Part shown: in pieces, positions 1 through 11,000 of the stretch
How the letters are laid out: each line of letters opens with the position of its first letter
Position numbering within the stretch: the stretch's first letter is position 1
Origin: Rhynchospora pubera
Lineage: Eukaryota > Streptophyta > Magnoliopsida > Poales > Cyperaceae
Direction: 5' to 3'
Length of the DNA stretch: 64,000 bases
Assembly: GCA_028095005.1 (NCBI GenBank)
Contig: CM051460.1
Span: 82,601,676-82,665,675 of the forward strand
Notes under the pieces: generated by a model
Databases searched by the model: none
What the model was told of the DNA's origin: nothing
Seen by the model: the letters and a program-made list of their open reading frames with translations, nothing else
Translations under genes and position numbers: made by a program

Positions 1-661
1 AATATTATGAGACCCAAAACCCATCCAGACGATTCATGGACCATCCTATTTCATGAGAAAGACCCCTAAACCTCATAAAAAATAAGTAAAATACTAGAAG
101 GGGTATTTTTGGAAAATCATTGAAGCCATTAAATCCTATATATTTTTATGGATCTATCCTCAAAATCCCATGAGAAAACTCAATCAGGAAGGTTGTCAAA
201 GAATTTATTTTGGAATCAGCAAGTCACAAAACCATATAAATTGAGTAAATGGAGAGGAACAGTGCAGAAGAAGTGGAGAGGAGCTGCCATATAATGCCTT
301 GTTCAAATTCTCCCTCCGTACAAGAATGGATGTTCGCTGCACTTGGCTCGTCTACACCACAACAAGCAAAGTGAAAAGCTAATACGCGGCTCACCAAACA
401 CCGAGTGCACACGAAAGAAAGGGGAGAAATGTCGCTGGGCATTTGGGTTTGGTTAAATCTGACCCCTTCGAGAATGAATGATGGATGCACTACGACTTCG
501 TGAACCAAAGAAGAGATGCAAACAAGGGACCCACGTGACAGTACCCTGGTTCATTGTACTCCGAGTGCAACGAAGAAGAGGAAAACAAAGAGGAGGAGAG
601 GAGCGTTCAACAGAAATCTGTTGGAAGCGATTCTGTTAGGCGAGACCTGCCGGGCTCTCGA

Positions 662-694
662 CCAATCAGAGCGAAGGAGCGATGCCTATAAGAA
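662..694 (+). promoter_or_regulatory. LTR core promoter (CCAAT and TATA motifs)
   Basis: CCAAT at 662-666 is followed 20 bp later by TATAAGAA at 687-694. Transcription would start about 25-35 bases downstream, near 715-725. The same motifs occur in the 3' LTR at 23534-23538 and 23559-23566. This placement implies an R-U5 leader of roughly 4 kb. Motif evidence only. Confidence 0.5.
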
Positions 695-3600
695 GGGGCT
701 CGAAGAGAGAGAAAGAGATCGACTCATAGACACTTGGAGACCTCTTTCCTCTACAGAAACACACACACACAAACTTAGAAAGAAATAGGTGCATTCCCAC
801 AAACACTTGATAAGTTAGCATAGAAAGTGGGTATAAAGACGATTCGGCTTGTAATTGAAGAATAAAAAAGGTAAAGAGAAGAAAGGCAAGTCAGGTAAGG
901 CTGTAACGAGGTCGAATTTGATGTGTGAATGCTTAATTTTGGATGAAATTTGTTATCTTGTGTGTTCTTTGGCGATTTCGATTTGTAATGCTGGTGATCG
1001 ATTCTGTTTCTTCAATTCTTTCTCCATGGATTAGATTAAATCGAGTTTTTCTGTTATGTGATTCCTGATCTCGAGATCTGAAAGCTTAATCCATGGATTC
1101 CATGGTTTAGGTAATCGAAAATCGAGATAGGGAAAAGCATTTTGACTGTTATTATCTTTGATTGTCATCGTTGAAACCTCCTCTTGCTGACTTGAAAGTT
1201 CAGGTTAAGGTCTCCTTAGCCTGAGTAATCAGGGATGCGAAACTAAGAGCCTAATTCGCAAAGAATTAATCTTCTTTTGTCTAATTGAGGTAAATTATGC
1301 AACAGTGACTAAAGATGGATGCTTATTGTTAATATTAGATCTGTTTCTTTCTTGCGTCTTTTCACATGGTGCAATTGGAAGTCTAGGTTATGGATTCCAT
1401 AGCCTAAACCTTAGATAGTATAAAGTAAACGACTTTGTTGTTCATAAGAGTAAGTTTCCTTTTTCTGTTCCTTTTCTTAAAATTTCTTTCTTTCTTTAAC
1501 AGATCCTATGTAATTTCTCAACTATGGCCTGGACTAGGGTTTCCTTGGTTCCAGGTTTGAGGAGTGTGACTTAGCTTGAGGGTTTGCTCAAGTTAGGTGC
1601 ATGTTGTGGTTTAGATCGAGGTCTCCTCGGTTTAGATCAAGGTTCTATGGTTTGAGTTATCATCGACTCACTTCATAAAGCCTCCTGAATGTACTTTATA
1701 TTCGGGCAACATGCTGTCCAAATACTGTTAGAATTGTTAAAAGATGAGCGACCCCCCTGATAAAACACTATAATTAAGTATGCAATTTTCTTAAGGCAAA
1801 AGTAATGATTTCTTTTAATAAGTCGACATGTTAAAGTTTGATCCTCAGTACCTGCTGTTTACAAGGACAAATAGGTTTGATTATTATCATTAATTTTATT
1901 GGCTTAATAAAGTGTTGTTGATAATATGAAGCTTAAAGGACCTGCTTGTGATATTGTCAGAAGGAGATAGATTGTTAAGTGACTTTTAGTCTTGTGTGTG
2001 GAGTGCATGAGAGGCAGGTTATGGTTCAGTCAAACTGAAATTGAAGACAAGAATGTTTGATAATTACTATTCCAGGGTCATGTCAGTATTACATGATGAA
2101 AATTGATATAGGATCGATTGCCTTGATCATAATTATATAAGGAAGTGAGGACCAGTTGGTAATAAAGATTAAGTATGATTTGTCTTGCCTCGTTAAATTG
2201 TCATAACCCCAAAGAAACCTGATCCCTGTAGCAATGTAGGATGTATTTTAGTTCTATAAAGTCCAGTGGCTTGTCAGGCATACATGCAGGACATGATGGG
2301 TTTGAGTCGTGTAAATGAAATGATTGTGTATGATATTCCTTGACATGAGTATGTAGGTCAATGCGTTAGTTAAAAGGCCCCAACTTCATTTCCTCTTGAC
2401 CCTTCTGATTTTGGTACCAATCAGCATATCGGCCATTGGCTGCCTCACAGTACTTGCACCTATTACTTGACTTATCCATCTAATTAAGCTTCATTGATAT
2501 AAATTGACCATAGAGATGCTATCTATACCATTCTCATATCCTAGGAAACCATTGTCTGGTATAATTGAATTGTCTTTAAATACATCGGTACCACACTGCT
2601 TCTGTCTCAACCTGACCGTAGTATCCAAGTGGTGCCCCCAACCAACGAAGGTGACGCGAGGGAAACCAACGCCACCGCTGTATTCCCCTCGCTCACACGA
2701 TGCTTTAGAGTCTGTTTCGATGATCTATAGTGGCTGAAATCTAAAGAGGGTTTGTACCCGTCATTTTGCGAACCCGTTAATGAAGGGAACGAAACCCGTC
2801 TCTTTCATTCGAACTCAAGCGCCTTTCTTTGTCTGATCTTTTGTGGCGAACACAGCCGTAAAACCCACATGTTTAATTCCTGACAGAAGAGGAAATGTTT
2901 AATGGGATAAAGCAAGGAAGCTCGGTTCAAGACAAGGCCCAGATTAGGCCCAAATGGAACTCGAACGAAGTCCTCTTTCGATAATCCAACGAGCCCAGTC
3001 AGCCGCCACCTCAGCCCAATTTGATGACGTGGCCCAATAAAAAAAAGACACATAGGCAGAAACTTTAGAAAATCATTAAAAATAGTAGGAAGCCCCTAAA
3101 AATATAAACGACACATCCATAAAACTCTAAAAATCAAAGTAAGCCAAGTTCACTGATACTTTGATATGAAATTATGTCAAAGTAGCGGCCTTTTGTATTT
3201 TTGAAGTATTTTCACTTTAAAAATGAAATTTATAAATATTAGAAAACTAATAAACCTATTTATAAAATTCTAAAACTAAAACTAAATACTTTTGAAATAA
3301 AAATTCTAAATATAATATCTTCGAAATCAAATATTTTCAGATAAGAATATTATTTTCACGAATTACAAAGTCAAAATAAACCAATTGTATCTTTAAAATG
3401 AAATTTACAAAATCAAAAGCTAAGTACTTTCGATATCCAAGTAATTTCAAGAATAATATTTTCAGATATTAAAAGACTCTCAAAATAAGTATTTTCTAAA
3501 AGTCAAAACTGCAAAGGCCAAAGTGAATGAAAATCATCAAAATCCCAAGTGAAATATCAAGAAATGAAAAGTCCAAACACGAAACCCAAAGTCAAAACTG

Positions 3601-3706
3601 AAACCTCTTCGTTTGAGGAAAAGTCCCTCGCTAGGGTTGAGATCGACCTTAGATGACTTAAAAAATGAATTCTTACGGGCCCCCTCGTCCAAAGAATTCT
3701 ATTTAC

Positions 3707-4320
3707 GTTCTCATAAGAAGACCGACTAAGATGGTCCCGAGAACCGACTCTTATTAAGAAGACCGATGAAGATGGTCCCTAGGGTCGTTAAAGAACCAAC
3801 TCTTATTAAGAAGACCAATGAATATGGTCCCTAGGGTTGTAAAAGAACCAACTTTCGTCGAGTAGCCATTAAAGAGGACCCGAAGGTTGCAGAACTTATT
3901 TGTTCTCACAAGAAGACCGACTAAGATGGTCCCGAGGACCGACTCTTATTAAGAAGACCGACTAAGATGGTCCCTAGGGTCGTTAAAGAACCAACTCTTA
4001 TTAAGAAGACCGATCAAGATGGTCCCTAGGGTTGTAAAAGAACCAACTTTAGCTCAAAGGCGCTACATGCCCTAAGGTTGTAAAACTCCTCTTTTGTTCT
4101 CACAAGAAGACCGACTAAGATGGTCCCGAGAACCGACTCTTATTAAGAAGACCGACGAAGATGGTCCCTAGGGTCGTTAAAGAACCAACTCTTATTAAGA
4201 AGACCGATAAAGATGGTCCCTAGGGTTGTAAAAGAACCAACTTTCGTCGTTGCCGCCCAAGAGGCCCCCGAAGGTTGTAAAACTCCTTTTCACTCTCACA
4301 AGAAGGCCAGTCATAGCCCC
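3707..4320 (+). repeat. Higher-order tandem repeat inside the 5' LTR
   Basis: Subunits of about 50 bp built on AAGAAGACCGAxxAAGATGG alternate with CGACTCTTATT-type linkers. They are organised in larger units of about 195 bp that restart near 3707, 3901, 4095 and, in decayed form, 4291. The 3' LTR has the same array at about 26579-27192. Confidence 0.85.
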
Positions 4321-4783
4321 GAGAGTTCACCATGAATAACCTCGAGATAAGCCTTCCCTTTCATCAATCAAAACCTCTTCTAAACCAAAAATCCATTCCC
4401 TTCTTTTGGTCAAGTCTGAAGTCTTTTGTCGATCCTTAATTGGGTCCCGTCCATTGAGTTTGGTACCATTAATTAAGTCCTCCGCGATAATACTCCATAA
4501 GTTTCTTTTCTTAGCCCATTACGCCAATACCCTTTATATCCCTTAATCAGAGGTTCTCGTAGGTAACTACGGGGTAATTAACAGTAGGGGCTTGCGCCTA
4601 CTGGAAAGAAAGGACCCGCTAAATCAAGAAACTTCTTTAAGTAGCGACTCTTTATAGGATTCTCTTGTGTCGAGAGATATTCGCTAAAGAGATCGAAACC
4701 TTAAGGGAGGTGAATCTAGGCTATGTTCCCATTGTTCTTCGAGAAATTCCTTCGAGGAGAATAGTGACGAAAAAGCCGCGACA

Positions 4784-4808
4784 GATTCTCTGGCACGCCC
4801 GGTGGGAC
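4784..4808 (+). promoter_or_regulatory. Primer-binding site, first copy
   Basis: Immediately follows the end of the 5' LTR and contains TGGCACGCCCGGTGGGAC. The TGG start fits pairing with a tRNA 3'-CCA end. I could not match the rest to a specific plant tRNA from memory, so the primer is left unnamed. Confidence 0.7.
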
Positions 4809-4942
4809 ATCTTTTTCCTCTCATCTTTGGGGTTTAAAGAATTTTATGTAAAGGCTAGGGAAAGTAAAAAAAATAATAATAATAAATAAATAAATAAATA
4901 AAATCGTTAAGTATTTTGTATCAACAGCCCACCTCGTGCCAC

Positions 4943-5022
4943 ACAGATTCTCTGGCACGCCCGGTGGGACCTCTTTCTCCTCTCATCTTCGGGATTCGAA
5001 GAGTGACGTAAGGGCTAAGGAT
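4943..5022 (+). repeat. Second copy of the PBS block
   Basis: The 28 bases at 4943-4970 are identical to 4781-4808, including the full TGGCACGCCCGGTGGGAC core. Similarity continues in diverged form through the CTCTTTxTCCTCTCATCTT stretch to about 5022. The two copies are 162 bp apart, with an AT-rich run containing AAT and AAAT repeats (4868-4903) between them. Confidence 0.85.
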
Positions 5023-5055
5023 ATTTTAATGAACACTCCTAACGGTAACATTTAG

Positions 5056-8000
5056 ATGGTGTTATTGCAGGTTGAAATGGCATTCGCACCAATTGACGCT
5101 TTCAAGCCGACAGGAGTTCTCCAGATCGGAGGAGTGCCGATCTGCTACAGTGACGAGTTCACAATTGGAGGTATGCCGTTTGGACACTCTTATGTGCCCG
5201 TCGTTCAAGTTGCCGATGGTACTTTTCAATTGGCCAAAGTCGTGGTGGAGGAACCGCGCGAGGAAGTGGTGGAAGTCTCCAAAATCGTGGAGGATCCTAT
5301 GGAGGTTGATGTCGTCAAGGAGGAAGAGTGGTCCATTGTTCCTCACAAGCGGACTCGCTCAAGCCCAATCCTCTCTCCTCAACAACCACGCCGGTTCAAC
5401 CGCCGCTCTCCTTCCAAGAAGATGGTGGTAAAGAAGGTGTATGCACCAATCTCCCAAAGTGTAAGAACTATGAAGAAGGTTCAACGGGCCTATAAAAATG
5501 AGTTGGATGCAAGACCCAATTTGCCAGTGAGCAATCCTTTTGCCTCGCTCCGTCTAGTGCGAAAGAACTCGCCCGCGGCCATACTGAAGACTATGGAAGA
5601 GTTCCCTCCTGAGTACCAAGTGCAATTTAGGGGAAGAAGCCCTCAAAACCGGCAGTCGGTGAAGGAGAGATTGACATTCCCACGAGTATCGGCTCACGAT
5701 CGATTGGGGCCGAAGGGTCAAAAGAAAGGATCCTCTTCTGTGCACCAGAGATTGGGGCAAAGGATCAAGCCGGCCAAAGAGAGATTGGGGCCCAAGAAGG
5801 TGTGGGTGCCCAAAGAGAAAGCACAACCTATGGAAGTGGACCGAGAGCCACGCCACAAGAAGAGACATGTGGCACGGGAGGGCAGTCAACTTGTGGTTCA
5901 TGCTCGAGTTAACATGGTGGAGATAAGCGAAGAACATGAAATGCATGCTTTCGTGAATATGGCTAGTGATGGAGAAATCCCATTCACTAAGAAAAATAGC
6001 AAAGATAAGCAAGATCGCGCCTCTTCAAGCCATCTTTTAAGCGGAGAAGGACCGACAGAAGATGAAGAAAGAGATGTGAATGGCGAAGATCGTTGGAACG
6101 AAGGCGAAAGACCGAAACTGATGAGTATTATAGAAAGAAATGAAAAGAAGATGGCGGCTATGATGGATGAAAGAGAAAAAGAAAGAAAGATATTCAAGAA
6201 AATGTACAAGTTTCTAGAAAAGAAGAAGTTACTTGAAGATCTCGAAGAGGAGGATTCTTCTAGCGAAGAAGAAGATGAGTACAAGGGAAAAGTGCTCAAA
6301 GAGAGAAGAAGCAAGAGTAGATATGAGTACTCTGATGAAGAAGAGGAAAAGCCTAAAAGAAGACTCTCTAAAGAAAAAAGGAATAAGCACAAGTATGAAT
6401 CATCGGAAGAAGAAGAAGAGAAGGGATATCGAAAGTATTCCAAAGGGAGAAGGAATAAAGCGAGATATGAATCTAGTGAAGAAGAAATGCCCGAGCGTAG
6501 GCATCGGACTGGGGCAAGACGGCCCGATTCAACCAAGCAAGTCATTCAAGAGATGATTAATCTACAGCTGCAAGCCACGGGAGCGGGCCGATTTGCTAAT
6601 TTGCGCAAGAGATGTGGAAGGCCATACCCTAGGGAATATGAACACATTCCTTATCCCATCGGTTATCAAGTGCCAAAGTTCAACCTATTCGATGGAACGG
6701 GTAAAGAAAGCATCACACCCGATCAGCATCTTATCCAGTTTCGCAATGCATGCGGTAACACCGCGCATGATGAAGCTCTCTTGCTCAAACAGTTCTCCCA
6801 AAGCCTCACTGGGGCAGCGTTCGAGTGGTATTCATCCCTCGAGAACGATTCCGTGGACACATGGGAAGAGATGGAAGATTTGTTCAGAGCCAAGTTCGCC
6901 ATGGTCAACCAAAGGCTCCTTGTAGCCGATATCGCGTGTGAAAAGCCAAAGCCGGGTGAAGCACCGCTCGATTACATCAACCGATGGAGAAACATGCACA
7001 TAAGGTGTTCTCACCAGATGCCCGAAAGAGAGGCGGTTGAGTTCTTGATAAGGAATCTTGATGATTGGATAAAGCGACCTCTCTCGGGTAGCGATATCTA
7101 TACCTACGAGGATTTGGTAACACGGGTTGCAAGAATAGTGCACATTGGCCCTCCTAAAGAGATTTCAAGCTTTAGAGGTGAATCAAGAAACAAAGCACAA
7201 GGGCCCATTAAGATAGCAGGTGCAAACGAAACATCAACAAGCCAAGGCGGCAGTCAAAGGAACTTCCGCAACAATGGCAACAACAACAACAATGGCAATG
7301 GAAATAATCGTGCAACCACTCTCAACGAACGATTGAGCAGGCCATACTCGTTCAAGAAGGAGAAAACTGCAGCCTTGTTAAAGCAACTCTTAGATGGAAA
7401 AGCCATAGAATTGCCGGTGTGTAAAAGGATGGAAGAAATGCACAAGACCAACGATCCAACCTATTGTGCTTTTCATAGAGTCCTAGGTCATCCAACGGGC
7501 GATTGCTATGTCTTTAAGAATATAGTGGAGAAGATGATTAAGGAAGGCGACTTGGTCTTGCCCGAGAGTTATAAGCAAACACCCGCTCCGCATGCGCAAG
7601 CCAATGTGGTAGCGCAAAGAGGCAATCCAAGGCGAAATGTGGAATGCAACGTCATTGTCATAGTAGATGAAGATGAAGATGAAAAGGAAATTCAAAAAGT
7701 AGAAAGGATGAAAGAAAAAGAGAATGAAAATAAAAAGAAAGAAGATGTGGAAGAAAAGAAAGACGAAGTTGAGAATAGTAAAGAAAAGAAAAGTGAAAAA
7801 GAGAAAGACAAAGAAACGGTGTTAAGAATCGAAGACACAAAAGAAGAAAAGGAGGAAGTGGTCACGTATTACTATGACGATGACACGGAAGATGAGGATG
7901 AAGCGCCATATCAAGGTCTTTTTGCCAAAGGCATGTTCAAGGAAAAGGATTGTCATGTGAACTTGCGATCGGGCACGAACATTCCCGAGAGGCAAGCTCC

Positions 8001-11000
8001 CAAGGAAAGTGAAAAGGCAAAAGACAAGGGTAGAATCCAAGAGGTGGAAGATGAACCCGGACCAAGCCACAAAGCGAAAGAAATAAAAGGAGAATATAAT
8101 ATTTTGGCTCATCTAAGGCGCACTCCCGCATTGATAAGCGTGTTTGAAGCGTTGATGATGTCTAAAGATCTGCGGGAAACCATGATGGAGATGCTTAAAG
8201 AGCCCGAGAGATTTCAAGCCTATGTAGCCGAGAAGTACATGACCGAGGCCCTTTACATTGAGCCACAAAGTCAAATCACCTTCACGAATGATGATCTGAT
8301 GATGGGAACCTCTTGTCACAACAAGCCATTGTACATAACGGGCAAGACTAATGGAAGTCAACTGAGCCGAATGTTGGTAGATCCTGGGTCATCTATTAAC
8401 ATCTTGCCACTGAGTTCACTGAACCAATTGGCCTTAGGTGGGAGGCGACTTTCTGATGAAAATGTGTTCATACATGGCTTCAACCAAAATTCTGAGCGAG
8501 CCTTAGGGGCCATTACGTTGCCTATGAAGTTTGGAGAGCTCGAAACGTTAGTGAAGTTCTACGTAATCGATGCGGATACTTCCTATCGGGCTCTATTAGG
8601 AAGGCCATGGCTACATGAAAACGGCCTTGTACCCTCAACCCTCCACCAATGCGTCAAATACATAAGAGATGGTGAACAAAAGATGATTAGGGGCGATGCT
8701 CAACACTACGGTGTACACGAAGTAGAATTGGAAGAGATTGATCGCTTTTATGCTCCAACCTCCCAAAGAAGCACTTCCCCAACTCTAAGGTCAAGAGTGG
8801 CACCTCGTGAGAAAAGTGAAGAGAAGATAAGGCTAAAAGAAAGACCGAAGACCTCATGTACTGTGAAAACTCCCATCTACATAAAGTCATCCGATGATGA
8901 GGATGAAAGCAAAGGCCGACAAGGGAAAATCTGCATAAAGAGCGGTCCGGAAGAGGAAGAGCAAGAGTCAAAAAGGGTGATTCATATTTATGATATGGAA
9001 TCAGACGAAGAGTTCTATGGTGATGAAAAATGTTTCGACTTCCTCGAATGCTACATGGTCGGGATAACACCCGTTGAAGCAAACATAGAGGATGAAGGTC
9101 TAATCCAAGCGGCAAAGAATGCTCCGCAAGAATTAGAAGACGGAGGTCAGAATACAATTGATGATCTTCTTAAGATAAATTTGGGCACCGAAGAAGATCC
9201 ACGCCCGACTTTCATAAGCGCATCACTTCCTCCCGAGAAACAAGAACAATTAAAGCAACTTTTGATGGGGTACAAAGATTGCTTTGCTTGGAGCTATACA
9301 GAAATGCCGGGTCTTGATCCCGCCTTAGCTTCTCACAAGCTAAAAATTGACCCAAGTGTGAAACCCGTCAAACAAGCTCCTAGGCGGATGCGAGTTGAAC
9401 TTGAAGAGAAAGTAGTTGAAGAGGTGAAAAAGTTGATCGAAGCGGGGTTCATTCGAGAGGAAGAAAGTCCCATTTGGGTGGCAAACATCGTGCCCGTTAA
9501 GAAGAAGAATGGACAAATAAGAGTGTGTGTGGATTTTAGAGACTTGAACAAAGCGTGCCCAAAGGATGATTTTCCACTACCCGTAACCGAGCTGATTATC
9601 GATTATACTTCCTCTTATGTGGTATACTCCTTCATGGATGGGTCATCGGGGTATAACCAAATACCAATGAATAAAGAAGATCAACGCCATACATCATTTC
9701 GCACCCCGATTGGTATCTTTTGCTACAAGGTGATGCCGTTTGGATTGAAGAATGCAGGTGCAACCTACCAAAGAGCCATGACCAAGATCTTTGATGATTT
9801 AATTCACAAGATTGTAGAATGCTATGTAGATGATTTGGTGGTGAAGGCCCGATCCATCGATGAGCATTTCGAGTACCTAAAGGTCGTGTTCGAACGACTA
9901 AGGAAGTACTCCTTGAAGATGAATCCGTTGAAGTGTGCCTTCATGGTATCTTCTGGAAAATTCTTAGGGTTTGTGGTAAGACACAGGGGCATAGAGATTG
10001 ACCCCGCTAAGATCAAAGCAATTAGAGAAATGCCACCCCCAAAGACTCTCAAGCAACTCCGCTCGTTACAGGGGCAATTGGCGTATGTAAGAAGATTCAT
10101 CGCCAATCTTTCGGGGAGGATCAAACCATTTACTCACCTTACCAAGAAGGATGTACCTTTTAAATGGGATGCGAAATGTCAGAAGGCTTTCGAGGACATC
10201 AAAGAATATCTCCTCAAACCACCTGTTCTCGCTGCGCCTATCCAAGGAAAACCATTGATCCTCTACACTACGGCCTTGGATGGATCATTAGGAGCTTTGT
10301 TAGCTCAAGAAAATGATGAAGGTAAGGAGAATGCGCTATATTACTTGAGCCGCATGTTGGTCGGGGCCGAGCAATCCTACAGCCCTATTGAGAAGCATTG
10401 CTTAGCATTGGTTTTCGCTACCAAGAAGCTAAGGCACTATATGCTTTCCCACAAGATTACATTGATATCAAAGGTGGATCCGTTGAAGTATCTGATGACT
10501 AGGCCCATGTTGACGGGAAGGTTAGCCCGATGGGCCATTACTTTAATGGAGTTTGACATTTCTTATGCACCTCAAAAGGCTATAAAGGGACAAGCGATGG
10601 CCGATTTTCTAGCAGCACATCCAATCCCCGGTGATTCCCCATTGAATTGTGAATTTCCCGATGAACAAAGCTTATGCCTAGAAGAAGAAGAACCCGGGTG
10701 GACGATGTTCTTCGACGGGTCATCAATGATACAACCATCCAAGAGACCTAACTTACCTCGAATCCGAGCCGGAGTTGGATTGGTGTTTATTACTCCGCAA
10801 GGAGGAATCCTTCGCCATTCCATAGCCTTGACTGAGCCGTGCACAAATAATGAGGCCGAGTATGAAGCATTGATCGCCGGACTAGAGCTAGCAATCAACA
10901 TGGGTGTGAAAGAATTAAAAGTGTGCGGTGATTCTCAATTGGTCTTAAGCCAAATCGAAGGGGCGTTTGAAGTGAAGAAGCCCGAGTTAGTGAAATACCA

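Larger units (their letters stand above)
1..4783 (+). repeat. 5' long terminal repeat (first ~160 bp outside the window)
   Basis: Collinear with 22873-27655 without any indel; I count 12 substitutions, for example at 330, 433, 772 and 864. It ends in ...CGACA at 4783, where the two copies stop matching and the PBS begins. The implied full length of 4.94 kb is very long for a plant LTR. It holds a core promoter near 660-695, then about 4 kb that would be transcribed as leader. The ORFs inside it are unrelated to known proteins and I treat them as noncoding. Confidence 0.95.

Noticed and set aside
224..788. Conserved 94- and 90-codon ORFs present in both LTRs (also 23096-23660)
   Set aside because: They are identical only because the LTRs are; they overlap the promoter and show no domain, so conservation does not indicate coding.
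3707..4320. CRISPR-like regular repeats
   Set aside because: Repeats are nested, imperfect and without unique spacers, and lie in a plant LTR; they are a higher-order tandem repeat.
4784..4808. Naming the primer tRNA
   Set aside because: The core does not clearly match any plant tRNA 3' end I can recall; a tRNA database comparison would decide.
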